Made by a program: the position numbers and the translations under genes. From assembly GCF_000739635.1 (NCBI RefSeq), contig NZ_BATQ01000080.1:1-33760 (forward strand): 33,760 nt of DNA. The letters run 5' to 3'. This document shows positions 15,902-23,773 of the stretch, piece by piece. This DNA is from Verrucomicrobium sp. BvORR034 (GTDB lineage: Bacteria; Verrucomicrobiota; Verrucomicrobiia; Verrucomicrobiales; Verrucomicrobiaceae). The notes under the pieces are model-generated. The model did no database searches. It was not told the origin of the DNA and saw only the letters and a list, made by a program, of their open reading frames with translations. Within the stretch, counting starts at the first letter, position 1, and each line of letters starts with the position of its first letter.

Positions 15902-17104
15902 TCACGCCTTGAGCCCTGCCAGATCTGGCGTGGCGGGCTTGGCATTCGCGATGAACTGGTCCCAGGTCGCACCGCCGGGTGTCTTGGCAGCGTATTCACC
16001 GAACAGGGTGAGCAAGGCGGATTCGACGGCCCCTTCGATGGTGGGGTTGCCCTTCGGATCCTTGGCAGCGATGGCGGCGCGGAGTTGCTCGACATTTTTC
16101 TCTGAACCCGTGCGATACAGGTTGGTGGCCACGCCGCCGGGCCAGTAGGCTTCTTTGCCCCCGCGGATCATGACACGACCGGCGAACTCGGAGGTGAAGA
16201 TGCCCTTGTTCCCGACGAAGCGGTTGCCGCACATGAACGGCGATCCCCAGCCGTTGAACTGGCGGGAGGCGAAGCTCACGGAGCCCTTGGCAAACTCGAA
16301 TAAGAGGGAGAAGTGATCCGCCACATCCCCGATGTCGTCCGGGCGGGCGGCGCGTCCGCACTGGCCAGTGACGCGGGTGGGGCGCCCGAAGGCCCAGCTC
16401 ACGATGTCCAGGGCGTGGATGTTCTGCTCCGTGATGATGTCTCCGGCCAGGTCGCGATGGCGGATCCAGTTTTTCAGGCGGCCTTCCGGCTGGGTGTCGT
16501 CGTGCTTGCAGGGGATGAGCTCGGCCTCGTAGTGGCACTCGCCATAGAGGAGGTCACCGATGGCCCCTTCGTGTACCCGCTTGATGCCTTCCTGGAAGAA
16601 CTCGTCCCCGCGTGATTGTACGTCGGCCAGGACCACGATGCCTTTTGCCGCAGCATGCTTGGCGAGCTGGCGGATGGTTTCACACCCGGCCACATCAATG
16701 GCCATGGGCTTGGCGATGAGGACATGCTTGCCAGCGGCGACGGCATCGATGGCCTGTTGCACGTGAAAGTAGGGCGGGCTGTGAATGGCCACGACGTCCA
16801 CGTGCTCCATCATCTTCTTGTAGCCGTCCAGCCCGGTGAACTGCTTGTCGGTGGGGACATTGAACTTTTCGCCGTACTTGGTGGCGCTCTCTGGGAAGTA
16901 GTCACAGGCCGCAGCGATCCGGAACCCGGGGTTCTCCACGATGATGCCGGAGACAAAGTTTCCTCGACCCCCGCAGCCGATGTTCCCGATTTTGAAGACG
17001 GGGCCGCTGTAGTCTGCCTTGGCCGGAGTGGGGGCTGTCTGCGCGGCGAGCTGTGAGGCCAGGGTTGCGAGACCGGTGGCGTGGAAAAAGGAGCGGCGGT
17101 TCAT
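15902..17104 (-). CDS. Tat-exported Gfo/Idh/MocA-family oxidoreductase
   Basis: The product has 400 residues. A Tat signal (MNRRSFFHATGLATLASQLA, twin Arg followed by SFF) indicates export in folded form. Then comes a Rossmann domain starting FKIGNIGCGGRGNFVSG, with a nucleotide-binding pattern. VAIHSPPYFHVQQAIDAVAAGKHVLIAKPMA contains the family's (E/A)KP-type motif, followed by the substrate-binding alpha/beta domain (GDIITEQNIHALDIVSWAFGRP). Such exported members are very abundant in Planctomycetes and Verrucomicrobia and act on sugars or sugar derivatives. The cofactor is probably NAD(P), but the substrate cannot be told. The gene is alone on its strand; no operon partner is visible. Confidence 0.88.
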   Translation of the reverse strand: MNRRSFFHATGLATLASQLAAQTAPTPAKADYSGPVFKIGNIGCGGRGNFVSGIIVENPGFRIAAACDYFPESATKYGEKFNVPTDKQFTGLDGYKKMMEHVDVVAIHSPPYFHVQQAIDAVAAGKHVLIAKPMAIDVAGCETIRQLAKHAAAKGIVVLADVQSRGDEFFQEGIKRVHEGAIGDLLYGECHYEAELIPCKHDDTQPEGRLKNWIRHRDLAGDIITEQNIHALDIVSWAFGRPTRVTGQCGRAARPDDIGDVADHFSLLFEFAKGSVSFASRQFNGWGSPFMCGNRFVGNKGIFTSEFAGRVMIRGGKEAYWPGGVATNLYRTGSEKNVEQLRAAIAAKDPKGNPTIEGAVESALLTLFGEYAAKTPGGATWDQFIANAKPATPDLAGLKA

Positions 17105-17292
17105 AGGTGGGTGGACGGGATTCGCGACGAGGGGACTGGGTTTCAGTCATCCAATGACCCTGGGCAGTCAGGTGTAACGCGATTTGGTGGAGCGGGAGTT
17201 GGGGGTGTGGTTTTGCGGTGATCTGGAGGGGGTTGATTTTCAGGCGGTTGGAGGGTGGTTTGGCCTGCGTGGGAGGCGTGAGTGGAGAGGAG

Positions 17293-17730
17293 GCTCGTGG
17301 CTGCATTCGTGAAAATGCGGAATGGCAGGGTGAGAGCGACCTTGTGGGGTGGGTTGCTTCCGTTGGGTGTGAGCGGCCCACTCTGACCGCGTTCTTACGA
17401 ACGCAGCCACGACTGAAAGGAAATAACTAGCAGGCGTGAGTGGAGAGGTGGCTTGTGGCTGCATTCGTGAGAATGCGGAATGGCGGGGGGCGAGCGACCT
17501 TGTGGGGTGGGTTGCTTCCGTTGGGTGTGAGCGGCCCACTCTGACCGCGTTCTTACGAACGCAGCCACGACTGATAGGAAATAACAGGCGGGCGTGAGTG
17601 GAGAGGCAGCTCGTGGCTGCATTCGTGAGAATGCGGAATGGCGGGTGCGAGCGACCTTGTGGGGTGGATTGCTTCCGTTGGGTGCGAGCTGCCCACTCTG
17701 ACCGCGTTCTTACGAACGCAGCCACGACTG
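17293..17730. repeat. REPIN-like tandem array 1, three units of 158 bases
   Basis: Three tandem units start at 17293, 17451 and 17609 (period 158). Each begins with GTGGCTGCATTCGTGAGAAT-type sequence and ends with CGCGTTCTTACGAACGCAGC-type sequence. These two ends are inverted repeats of each other over about 24 bases, and each alone forms a perfect local hairpin (GCATTC-GTGA-GAATGC and GCGTTC-TTAC-GAACGC). A linker of about 90 bases lies between them. The array starts just 32 bases past the 3' end of the kinase gene, on its downstream side, and 189 bases upstream of the oxidoreductase start. Confidence 0.9.
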
Positions 17731-17761
17731 AAGGGAATGACTGGCAGGCGCGAGCTTCTGG

Positions 17762-20092
17762 CTAGGTGCTGCTCTTGCGCAGGCGTGTTTGGGCTCGAGC
17801 CTCCGCCTCGGCTTCCTTCAGGAGCAGGGAGGCGACGGACCAGTCGTACCATTTGAAGAAGATGACCTTTTCCTCGCTCACTTCATCGACTCTCGTGCGG
17901 CGAATGACGGACTTGGCCAGTTTGAGTTCAGCCTTGGCGGCATCCCCGTGACCGAGATTCTGATGGCAGACAGCCATCATGGCCCGGAGACCGGCGGCGC
18001 AGATTTCCCGGATGTTGGGCGCGGCGAGGGCCACATGGGCAATCTGGAGCACCTTCTCGTATTCGCCTTTTCGATAGTGATACAGGGCCAGGGAGTAGGC
18101 CTCCCATGCGGGGAAGGATCCTTCAGAGTGGGCTTGCACGGTGGCCTCGCAGATGGCCGCTGCGTCTGCCAGTTGTTGCAGCATTTCCGGCGAGGCCTTC
18201 ACAATCAGACAGGCCTTGAGAATGTGCTCGGCCTGCAGGGAATCTGTCACCGGCAGATACCGAGAGAGCATCTCGGTTCGGAAGGCATCGTAGGCTTTCT
18301 TGTCGCCCAGTTCCAGCAGGGCGGGGGCGGTGATGAGCAGATCCGTGCCGCGCAGGAGCTCTTCCGGGCGGGTCATCTGGGTGGCCTGGGCCATGAGGCG
18401 ATAGCATTGGACAGCCTCCGCCCACTTCCCGTAGGTGGCGTACCAGTTCCCGAGCGTTCTGAAGACGGAGGAAGCCTCCTTGGAGGGCTCGATGGAGACC
18501 AGGGGCGTCTGCTGCAGCAGTTCTTCTGCCTCGCTGATCTTGCCTTCCCCGAGCAGGAAGGCGGCGCGTGAGACATTGGCTCTGGCCTGGGCCTGCTGAC
18601 GGAGGGCGAGCTCCTGATCGCGGGACTTCTGCGCCTCCAGGCTTAACCGCTCCTGTTCACTGAGTGCCTCTTTCTCCCGGAGGTAGAGCATGGTGGAGGC
18701 GCCGAATCCCAGGAGGATCGCGGTGATCCCGGCGAGAGCGGAGTAGAAGGGGATGCGATTGCGCCGGACGAACCGGGTGAAGGTGTAGAAGTTGTTGGGC
18801 CGGCGGGCTGTCACCGGCTTGTCCTGCAAGTGTCGCTTCAGATCCAGCGCCAGGGCGCTCGCGGTCTCATAGCGGCTGTTGCGGTCCTTCTCCAGGGCCT
18901 TCATGACGATGCCGTCCAGATCACCCCGCACGGAGGCGAGCAGTCGCGATGGCTCCGCCTGCCGGGCGGTGGCGATGGTCTTCAGCTCCTCCTCACCCAC
19001 CTCCGTAAGCCGCGCGGAGGGCTTGAGGTGCTGCTTGTCCAGGATGAGTTTCCTCATACCCGCCATGCCGGCGCTCATCAGCATCTTGCGGTCAAAGGGC
19101 GTCTGGGAGGTGAGCAGCTCATAGAGCAGCACGCCGAGGCTGTACACATCGCTGCGGGTATCCACATCGATGCCGATCATCTCCACCTGCTCCGGGCTCA
19201 TGTAGGCCGGGGTGCCGAGGAAGTGATCGTGACCGGTGAGGCGCGGCTCCACCTTGGTGTCGGTGGCCACGGCCTTGGCGATGCCGAAGTCGATGACCTT
19301 GGCGACGGGTTGATGACGGGGGCCGCTCACGAGCACGTTGGACGGCTTGATATCGCGGTGAATGATCCGCTTGGAATGCGCGTGCTGGATGGCCTCGCAC
19401 ACATCGATGAAGAGGGCGATGCGCTGCCGCACATCCAGCTTCTCGCGATCGCAGTAGCTGGTGATGGACTCTCCCTCCACCAGCTCCAGGACGAAGTAGG
19501 GGCTGCCATTGTGAAAGCCGCCCACGTCCAGCACCTTCGCGATGTTCGGGTGGTCCATGATGGCCAGCGCCTGGCGCTCCACATCGAAGCGCGCCTTGGT
19601 AATGGCGCTGCCGGTATCGATCCAAAAGAGCTTGAGCGCGACGCGTCTTCTCACGGGCTGGGCCTGCTCTGCCTCATACACGATACCGCTGCCGCCTTCA
19701 CCGAGACACCGCACCAGAAGATAGTCCCCAATGCAGGAACCCACCTCCGGCGGACGATCTGCCGCCGCCGTAGTGGGAGACGTCTTCTGGGGAGGCAGGT
19801 CGCTCATGAGCTGCGTGGCCAGATGCGTGCGAGCCTCCCGTGCCTCCAGAAAAAACGAGGTGGCCTCACTGGCCGCGCCCAGGAGTGTTTTCATCCGCTG
19901 CAGCCCCTGGGGATCATCGCGGAAGGTGAGTTCAAGGAAATCCTGTTGCTGCTTCGCGTCTTCCAGCGACAGCGCGACCTCGTAGATGGCTCCTTCAACA
20001 GCGGTGTTCACAGGCAGGGGGTCTCCAGGCTTCAGGAGCGGTTGAGATCCTCCTGGATCATCTGGTACAGGCGGGCTTTGGCAAAGGTCCAC
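17762..20092 (-). CDS. Membrane-anchored Ser/Thr protein kinase with C-terminal helical (TPR-like) region
   Basis: This PknB-type kinase has 776 residues if the ATG at 20092 is used. The kinase domain (about 120-425) has the glycine loop GEGGSGIVYEAE (about 131), the ATP-binding Lys in VALKLF (about K154), the catalytic HRDIKPSN (about 245-252), DFGIAKA (about 268), and TPAYMSPEQ. A membrane helix follows at about 448-470, then a charged, probably coiled segment and a long alpha-helical region like TPR repeats, predicted on the far side of the membrane. A GTG at 20011, 20 bases after the sigma-factor stop and with GGAG upstream, is an alternative start. The gene directly follows and overlaps an ECF sigma gene, an ECF/kinase pairing known from related phyla. 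Confidence 0.9.
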   Translation of the reverse strand: MDLCQSPPVPDDPGGSQPLLKPGDPLPVNTAVEGAIYEVALSLEDAKQQQDFLELTFRDDPQGLQRMKTLLGAASEATSFFLEAREARTHLATQLMSDLPPQKTSPTTAAADRPPEVGSCIGDYLLVRCLGEGGSGIVYEAEQAQPVRRRVALKLFWIDTGSAITKARFDVERQALAIMDHPNIAKVLDVGGFHNGSPYFVLELVEGESITSYCDREKLDVRQRIALFIDVCEAIQHAHSKRIIHRDIKPSNVLVSGPRHQPVAKVIDFGIAKAVATDTKVEPRLTGHDHFLGTPAYMSPEQVEMIGIDVDTRSDVYSLGVLLYELLTSQTPFDRKMLMSAGMAGMRKLILDKQHLKPSARLTEVGEEELKTIATARQAEPSRLLASVRGDLDGIVMKALEKDRNSRYETASALALDLKRHLQDKPVTARRPNNFYTFTRFVRRNRIPFYSALAGITAILLGFGASTMLYLREKEALSEQERLSLEAQKSRDQELALRQQAQARANVSRAAFLLGEGKISEAEELLQQTPLVSIEPSKEASSVFRTLGNWYATYGKWAEAVQCYRLMAQATQMTRPEELLRGTDLLITAPALLELGDKKAYDAFRTEMLSRYLPVTDSLQAEHILKACLIVKASPEMLQQLADAAAICEATVQAHSEGSFPAWEAYSLALYHYRKGEYEKVLQIAHVALAAPNIREICAAGLRAMMAVCHQNLGHGDAAKAELKLAKSVIRRTRVDEVSEEKVIFFKWYDWSVASLLLKEAEAEARAQTRLRKSST

Positions 20093-20625
20093 TGTCTTTC
20101 CACCGTCCTGAGACTGTGCCCCAACATGGAAGCGATCTCCTCACTGGTGGATCCGCTGAAGAACTTGAGCATGACAATCCGCGCCGCGTGAGCATCCTCC
20201 TGCTCCAACCGGGTGAGGGCCTCGTGGATGAGCAGGATATGGTCGCCGTCTGCGGGCTCCTCGCTCTGGGCAAGCGAGGGATCATCGGTGAGCTGGCGTT
20301 TGACGGCGGACTTGGTCCGGGCCCGGTCCACCAGGATGCGCCGCATCGCCTCCGCAGCGGCGCCAAAGAAATGGGCCTGGCTGTCCCACTCCGATTGGGA
20401 GGTGGCCAGGCGCAGCCACGCCTCATGCACCAGCGCGGTGGGTTGCAGGGTCTGCAGGCCAGACTCCCGGAACAGCTTGGACGCCGCGAGCCGTCGCAGC
20501 TTCTCATACATGACCGGCAACAGTTCGTCTGAGGTGAGACTTTCACCTGAAGGGGCATCCGCCGGATGGGCCGCTCCATCTACAGCGGTCTTCCCGGAAG
20601 ATTCGGCAGGTGAGGAGGGGTTCAT
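20032..20625 (-). CDS. ECF-type RNA polymerase sigma factor (TIGR02999-like)
   Basis: The 197-residue product contains a sigma region 2 (LLPVMYEKLRRLAASKLFRE...TALVHEAWLRLA, SQAHFFGAAAEAMRRILVDRART) and a region 4 helix-turn-helix (MLKFFSGSTSEEIASMLGHSLRTVERQWTFAKARLYQ). This pattern fits the ECF group found next to Ser/Thr kinases in Planctomycetes, Verrucomicrobia and Acidobacteria. The ATG at 20625 is chosen; the frame runs further up to 20814, but that region looks non-coding. The kinase ORF begins before this gene's stop, suggesting that the kinase controls the sigma factor, directly or through its target genes; no anti-sigma gene is seen. Confidence 0.85.
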   Translation of the reverse strand: MNPSSPAESSGKTAVDGAAHPADAPSGESLTSDELLPVMYEKLRRLAASKLFRESGLQTLQPTALVHEAWLRLATSQSEWDSQAHFFGAAAEAMRRILVDRARTKSAVKRQLTDDPSLAQSEEPADGDHILLIHEALTRLEQEDAHAARIVMLKFFSGSTSEEIASMLGHSLRTVERQWTFAKARLYQMIQEDLNRS

Positions 20626-21061
20626 GGCAATGAGGCTGGATCTGGAACGCCAATTAAACGCCTCATCAAGCCGAGGTCCAGCATCAAGAGGAAAGATAGT
20701 CTTCACATCATGAGAGGGCGTTGCACCGTGTTGAGGGGTGATTTCAGGAAAAGTAGCATGTTTTGAAAAATCTTGGCGGACGAGGGACTCCGAATCCGCA
20801 TCAACTCGCGCCAATGGTCGAATTGATCGAGATTAGAACTGCATACGAGTCCCTGGAGAAGCTGGTAACGGGATTCCAGCCGGGATGCAGTCCGATCGAG
20901 GTGACAAAATCGTCACCAGGCCGGTATTCGGCGCAGACGGACAGGAGCCGCTCTGCGGGCCGGGTCGTACGCGCGCCCCTGCCTGTGCCGCCAGCCACGC
21001 GGCCGGGCCTCTGCCTCAGGAATAATTACCTGTAACCCAAGAACAAACCACGTCCTTCCTC
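20626..21061. other. 436-base divergent intergenic region between the sigma factor and the PEP-CTERM gene
   Basis: I see no supportable gene here. The stretch near 20695-20775 is AT-richer than its surroundings, as expected for promoters. No clear -35/-10 pair or operator stands out. It should hold the promoters for both the sigma/kinase pair and the PEP-CTERM gene. Confidence 0.4.
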
Positions 21062-21934
21062 ATGCGCCTTACTCCGTCCACCGTCTGCAAAGCTCTGGCC
21101 TCATGCGCTGCTCTCGCCTGTCTCGCGGCTCCTGCGTGGGCGGCCACCGTGGTGACCGATGCAAATTTCAACTCCGGCACCTTTGCGGATGCCGGGCTGT
21201 TTGACTTCAGCCTGCAACGAAATCCCACGGTGCGTGCAAACGTTGGGGTGGGGGGCTCCACCGGGCTGGAGTTTGGCAACAACGGCGGTGCCGTGACGGC
21301 ATCCATGACCATTGGTTCCACCGCCACCTTCTCGATGTACGGCGAGTACAATGGGAATTCAGGAAATAATGGCAGCGCCATGTCGTTTGGCTGGACACGG
21401 GCCACGACGGAGTTCAATTCCTTCAGCGGAGCTGGCACGGGTGTGACCGCCGCAGATACCATCCTGGTGGGGCTGGCTCGCACGTCCGACGGTGGCTTCA
21501 GTCTCGGTGCGGCCAACGGAGCCACAGGGGCGGTGGGAGGTACTGGCACCTACTTTGGGAACACGGTGGCCTCCCTCACCTCCGGCAACTGGTATCGGCT
21601 GGAGGGCACCATCACCTATGATCCGGTCACGGGCACGTTCACCTTTGTGAATGTCTCGCTGGATGACTTTGGCGCGGATGGCACTGGCGAGGTCACGGCG
21701 AATGTCCTGAGCGGCACGGGAAAGACGATCGTCGTGCCAGACTTTGGCACGGTGGGGCGGGGTATCTTTGCCACGAACCAGGATCGCGGTGTGTTCTACA
21801 CAGACAACTACTACCTGGCAGTAACTCCAGAGCCCACAGTATCAATGCTGCTGGTCTTGGGCGGTGTGGCGCTCGTGGGGCGTCGGCGCAGGCCGGGGTG
21901 TGCCAGCCATCGTCCTGAGAGCGCGCCCGCCTGA
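21062..21934 (+). CDS. PEP-CTERM-sorted exported protein
   Basis: The 290-residue product has an N-terminal signal peptide (MRLTPSTVCKALASCAALAC..., likely cleaved after AWA), a beta-rich, Gly/Thr/Ser-rich body, and a PEP-CTERM sorting signal: VTPEPTVSMLLVLGGVALVGRRRR at about residues 254-277. PEP-CTERM proteins are processed by an exosortase and end up at the surface or in extracellular matrix. The body resembles many verrucomicrobial PEP-CTERM proteins of unknown function. An odd point is a tail of about 13 residues after the RRRR cluster, whereas the motif usually lies at the very end. It starts a plus-strand group with the prepilin-like and phosphatase genes. Confidence 0.85.
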   Translation: MRLTPSTVCKALASCAALACLAAPAWAATVVTDANFNSGTFADAGLFDFSLQRNPTVRANVGVGGSTGLEFGNNGGAVTASMTIGSTATFSMYGEYNGNSGNNGSAMSFGWTRATTEFNSFSGAGTGVTAADTILVGLARTSDGGFSLGAANGATGAVGGTGTYFGNTVASLTSGNWYRLEGTITYDPVTGTFTFVNVSLDDFGADGTGEVTANVLSGTGKTIVVPDFGTVGRGIFATNQDRGVFYTDNYYLAVTPEPTVSMLLVLGGVALVGRRRRPGCASHRPESAPA

Positions 21935-21988
21935 ATCCTGGTGGGGATATGGGAAACGACCTTGTCACAGCCAACTCCTGAAATCCGC

Positions 21989-22231
21989 ATGAATCTTCCT
22001 GCCTCCACATGCCGTGCCCGACGTGGCTTCAGCCTTCTGGAGGTGGTGCTTGCCACGGGCATCATCAGCAGTTCATTGCTGGCGGTGGTATGTCTGTTGC
22101 CCGTCTTCATGGCGGTGGAGCAAGACCGGACGCAAGAGCCTGTGCTGCCGCGGCCCGAGTCAGTCGCGCCTGAGGGGTGTGTGCTCGCTGGCGGGCCAGC
22201 CTCGGAGGCGGGTGCCGGCAAGCTGAACTGA
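21989..22231 (+). CDS. Short prepilin-like protein with N-terminal methylation motif
   Basis: The 80-residue product begins MNLPASTCRARRGFSLLEVVLATG, a type IV prepilin leader: basic residues, Gly at the cleavage site, Phe1 and Glu5 of the mature protein, then a hydrophobic helix (about 17-40). Only about 40 residues follow the helix, and they are Pro/Glu/Ala-rich without pilin features. True pilins and minor pilins are usually 130-200 residues. It may be a minor pseudopilin-like protein, a truncated gene, or one of the short prepilin-leader proteins common in this phylum. The ATG at 21989 gives the normal leader length. Confidence 0.65.
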   Translation: MNLPASTCRARRGFSLLEVVLATGIISSSLLAVVCLLPVFMAVEQDRTQEPVLPRPESVAPEGCVLAGGPASEAGAGKLN

Positions 22232-22283
22232 ACGAAACTCTCCCACATCGCATAAGAGCGATTTGCCAAGATATCTATTGTCC

Positions 22284-23282
22284 ATGAAGAACATTGCCCC
22301 TGTATCCTCCCGTCCCTGCGCTTGTAAACCCGGCCCGCATCGCCAATCTGCTTCCCGCCTGCGGTGGGTGCCAGGTTCCCTGACTCCGCTCATGCTGGCA
22401 GTCGTGCTGTTGCTTTTGGGGACCCAGGTGTCTCAGGCAGTCATTGTCGGCACCTTTAACATCCGGTATGACAATCCCAAGGATGGGGAAAACGGGAACG
22501 GCTGGCTGCAGCGGGCACCGGTCATCGCCTCGCTGATCCGCTTTCACCGGTTCGATGTATTGGGTATTCAGGAAGCCCTGCATCATCAGGTGGAGGATCT
22601 GCAGAGCCAGCTGCCGGCCTATACCCACACCGGCTGCGGACGCGATGACGGGCATGAGGAGGGAGAGTTCGCGGCCATCTTCTATCGCAAGGATGTGTTC
22701 ACCCTGAAGGACAGCGGCACGTTCTGGCTTTCGCCGACGCCAGAGGTGCCTTCCATCGGCTGGGACGCGAAGTTCAACCGCATCTGCACCTGGGTGAAAC
22801 TGGAGTCGAACAAGACGCATGAGACGCTTTACGTGTTCAACACCCACTTTGACCACCAGGGCACGACGGCCCGCATGGAGAGCGCGCGACTCATTCTGGC
22901 GAAGATCCAGGAGATCGCCGGCGGGAAACCCACCGTGCTCACCGGGGATTTCAATGTGGATCAAACGAGCGAGAGCTACCGGCAGATTCACGACTCCCAG
23001 CTCCTGGTGGATGGCTTTGAAACCGCAGAGGAGAGGTATGCGCTGAACGGTACGGCCAATGGGTTCAAGGTAAGTGCCTTCACTGACCGCCGCATTGACC
23101 ACGTCTTTCACAGCCGGGCGTTCAAGGTGCTGCGCTACGGCGTGCTCACGGACAGCTACCGCTCGCCATCAGAGGATGTGGCGGAAACGGGCTCGGTTGC
23201 GCTTCCGCGTGAGATGAAGTTCAGGAACTACCTGCCTAGGACTCCGTCCGACCACTTCCCGGTGCTGCTGGAGTTGGAGTGA
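22284..23282 (+). CDS. Exported endonuclease/exonuclease/phosphatase-family protein
   Basis: This protein of about 332 residues has a hydrophobic segment after a basic N-terminus (about 35-50), acting as signal peptide or anchor. The EEP-superfamily domain follows: IVGTFNIRYDNPKDG (metal-binding Asn), VLGIQEAL (Glu), YVFNTHFDH (His region), TVLTGDFNVDQ (Asp and Asn) and the C-terminal PSDHFPVLLELE with the catalytic Asp-His pair. This covers nucleases, phosphodiesterases and phosphatases; the substrate cannot be told. An upstream TTG at 22263 would add seven residues; the ATG at 22284 is preferred. It is 52 bases after the prepilin-like gene. Confidence 0.85.
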   Translation: MKNIAPVSSRPCACKPGPHRQSASRLRWVPGSLTPLMLAVVLLLLGTQVSQAVIVGTFNIRYDNPKDGENGNGWLQRAPVIASLIRFHRFDVLGIQEALHHQVEDLQSQLPAYTHTGCGRDDGHEEGEFAAIFYRKDVFTLKDSGTFWLSPTPEVPSIGWDAKFNRICTWVKLESNKTHETLYVFNTHFDHQGTTARMESARLILAKIQEIAGGKPTVLTGDFNVDQTSESYRQIHDSQLLVDGFETAEERYALNGTANGFKVSAFTDRRIDHVFHSRAFKVLRYGVLTDSYRSPSEDVAETGSVALPREMKFRNYLPRTPSDHFPVLLELE

Positions 23283-23303
23283 GGAGGCGGGGGCAGCGTG
23301 ACG

Positions 23304-23730
23304 GCTCGTGGCTGTATTCGTGAGAATGCGGGAGGGTTCGGGGGAATTTGGCTGCGCGGAAAGTCTTGTCTCCGCCGTGGTCGGATGACGTGCCTGACCG
23401 CGTTCTCACGAACGCAGCCACGACTGAAAGGGGGTGAGCGGTCGGTGTGGGGTGCGAGGAAGCTTGTAGCTGCGTTCGTGAGAACGCGGGGGGCGGGTGC
23501 GAGGGGCTGTGGGAGGGTTGTTTGTGTTGCGTGCGAGCGGTGCGTCCTGACCACGTTCTTACGAACGCAGCCACGACTGAAGGGGGTGGGCTGTAGGCGT
23601 GGGGTTTTAGGAAGCTTGTAGCTGCGTTCGTGAGAACGCGGAGGGCGGGTGCGAGGGGCTGTGGGGTGAGTTGTTTCTGTTGCGTGCGAGCGGTGCGCTC
23701 TGACCACGTTCTTACGAACGCAGCCACACG
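23304..23730. repeat. REPIN-like tandem array 2, three units (periods 158 and 152)
   Basis: Units start at 23304, 23462 and 23614. They share the plan of array 1 (left hairpin, linker, right hairpin ending in ACGAACGCAGCCAC), in the same orientation. In units 2 and 3 the left hairpin is GCGTTC-GTGA-GAACGC rather than GCATTC-GTGA-GAATGC, a paired change that keeps the stem. The array fills the convergent gap between the EEP gene (ends 23282) and the lyase gene (3' end at 23774), 21 bases after the former. Confidence 0.9.
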
Positions 23731-23773
23731 AATGAAAGGGGTTGAGCGGTCGGTGTGGGGTTCTAGGACGGAC

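Noticed and set aside
17293-17730. CRISPR array
   Set aside because: Repeats of about 158 bases with conserved linkers and internal inverted symmetry are not the 24-40 base repeats with unique spacers of CRISPR; no cas gene is present.
17240-17852. Minus-strand frames across REPIN array 1 encoding repeated SxxRILTN/HSHECSH-like peptides
   Set aside because: The repetition comes from the DNA repeat; frames shift between units and there is no start with RBS.
18830-20191. Long plus-strand open frame of about 450 codons opposite the kinase gene
   Set aside because: It is antisense to the kinase, whose motifs are unmistakable; the His/Gly/Gln-rich composition is typical of a GC-rich antisense frame.
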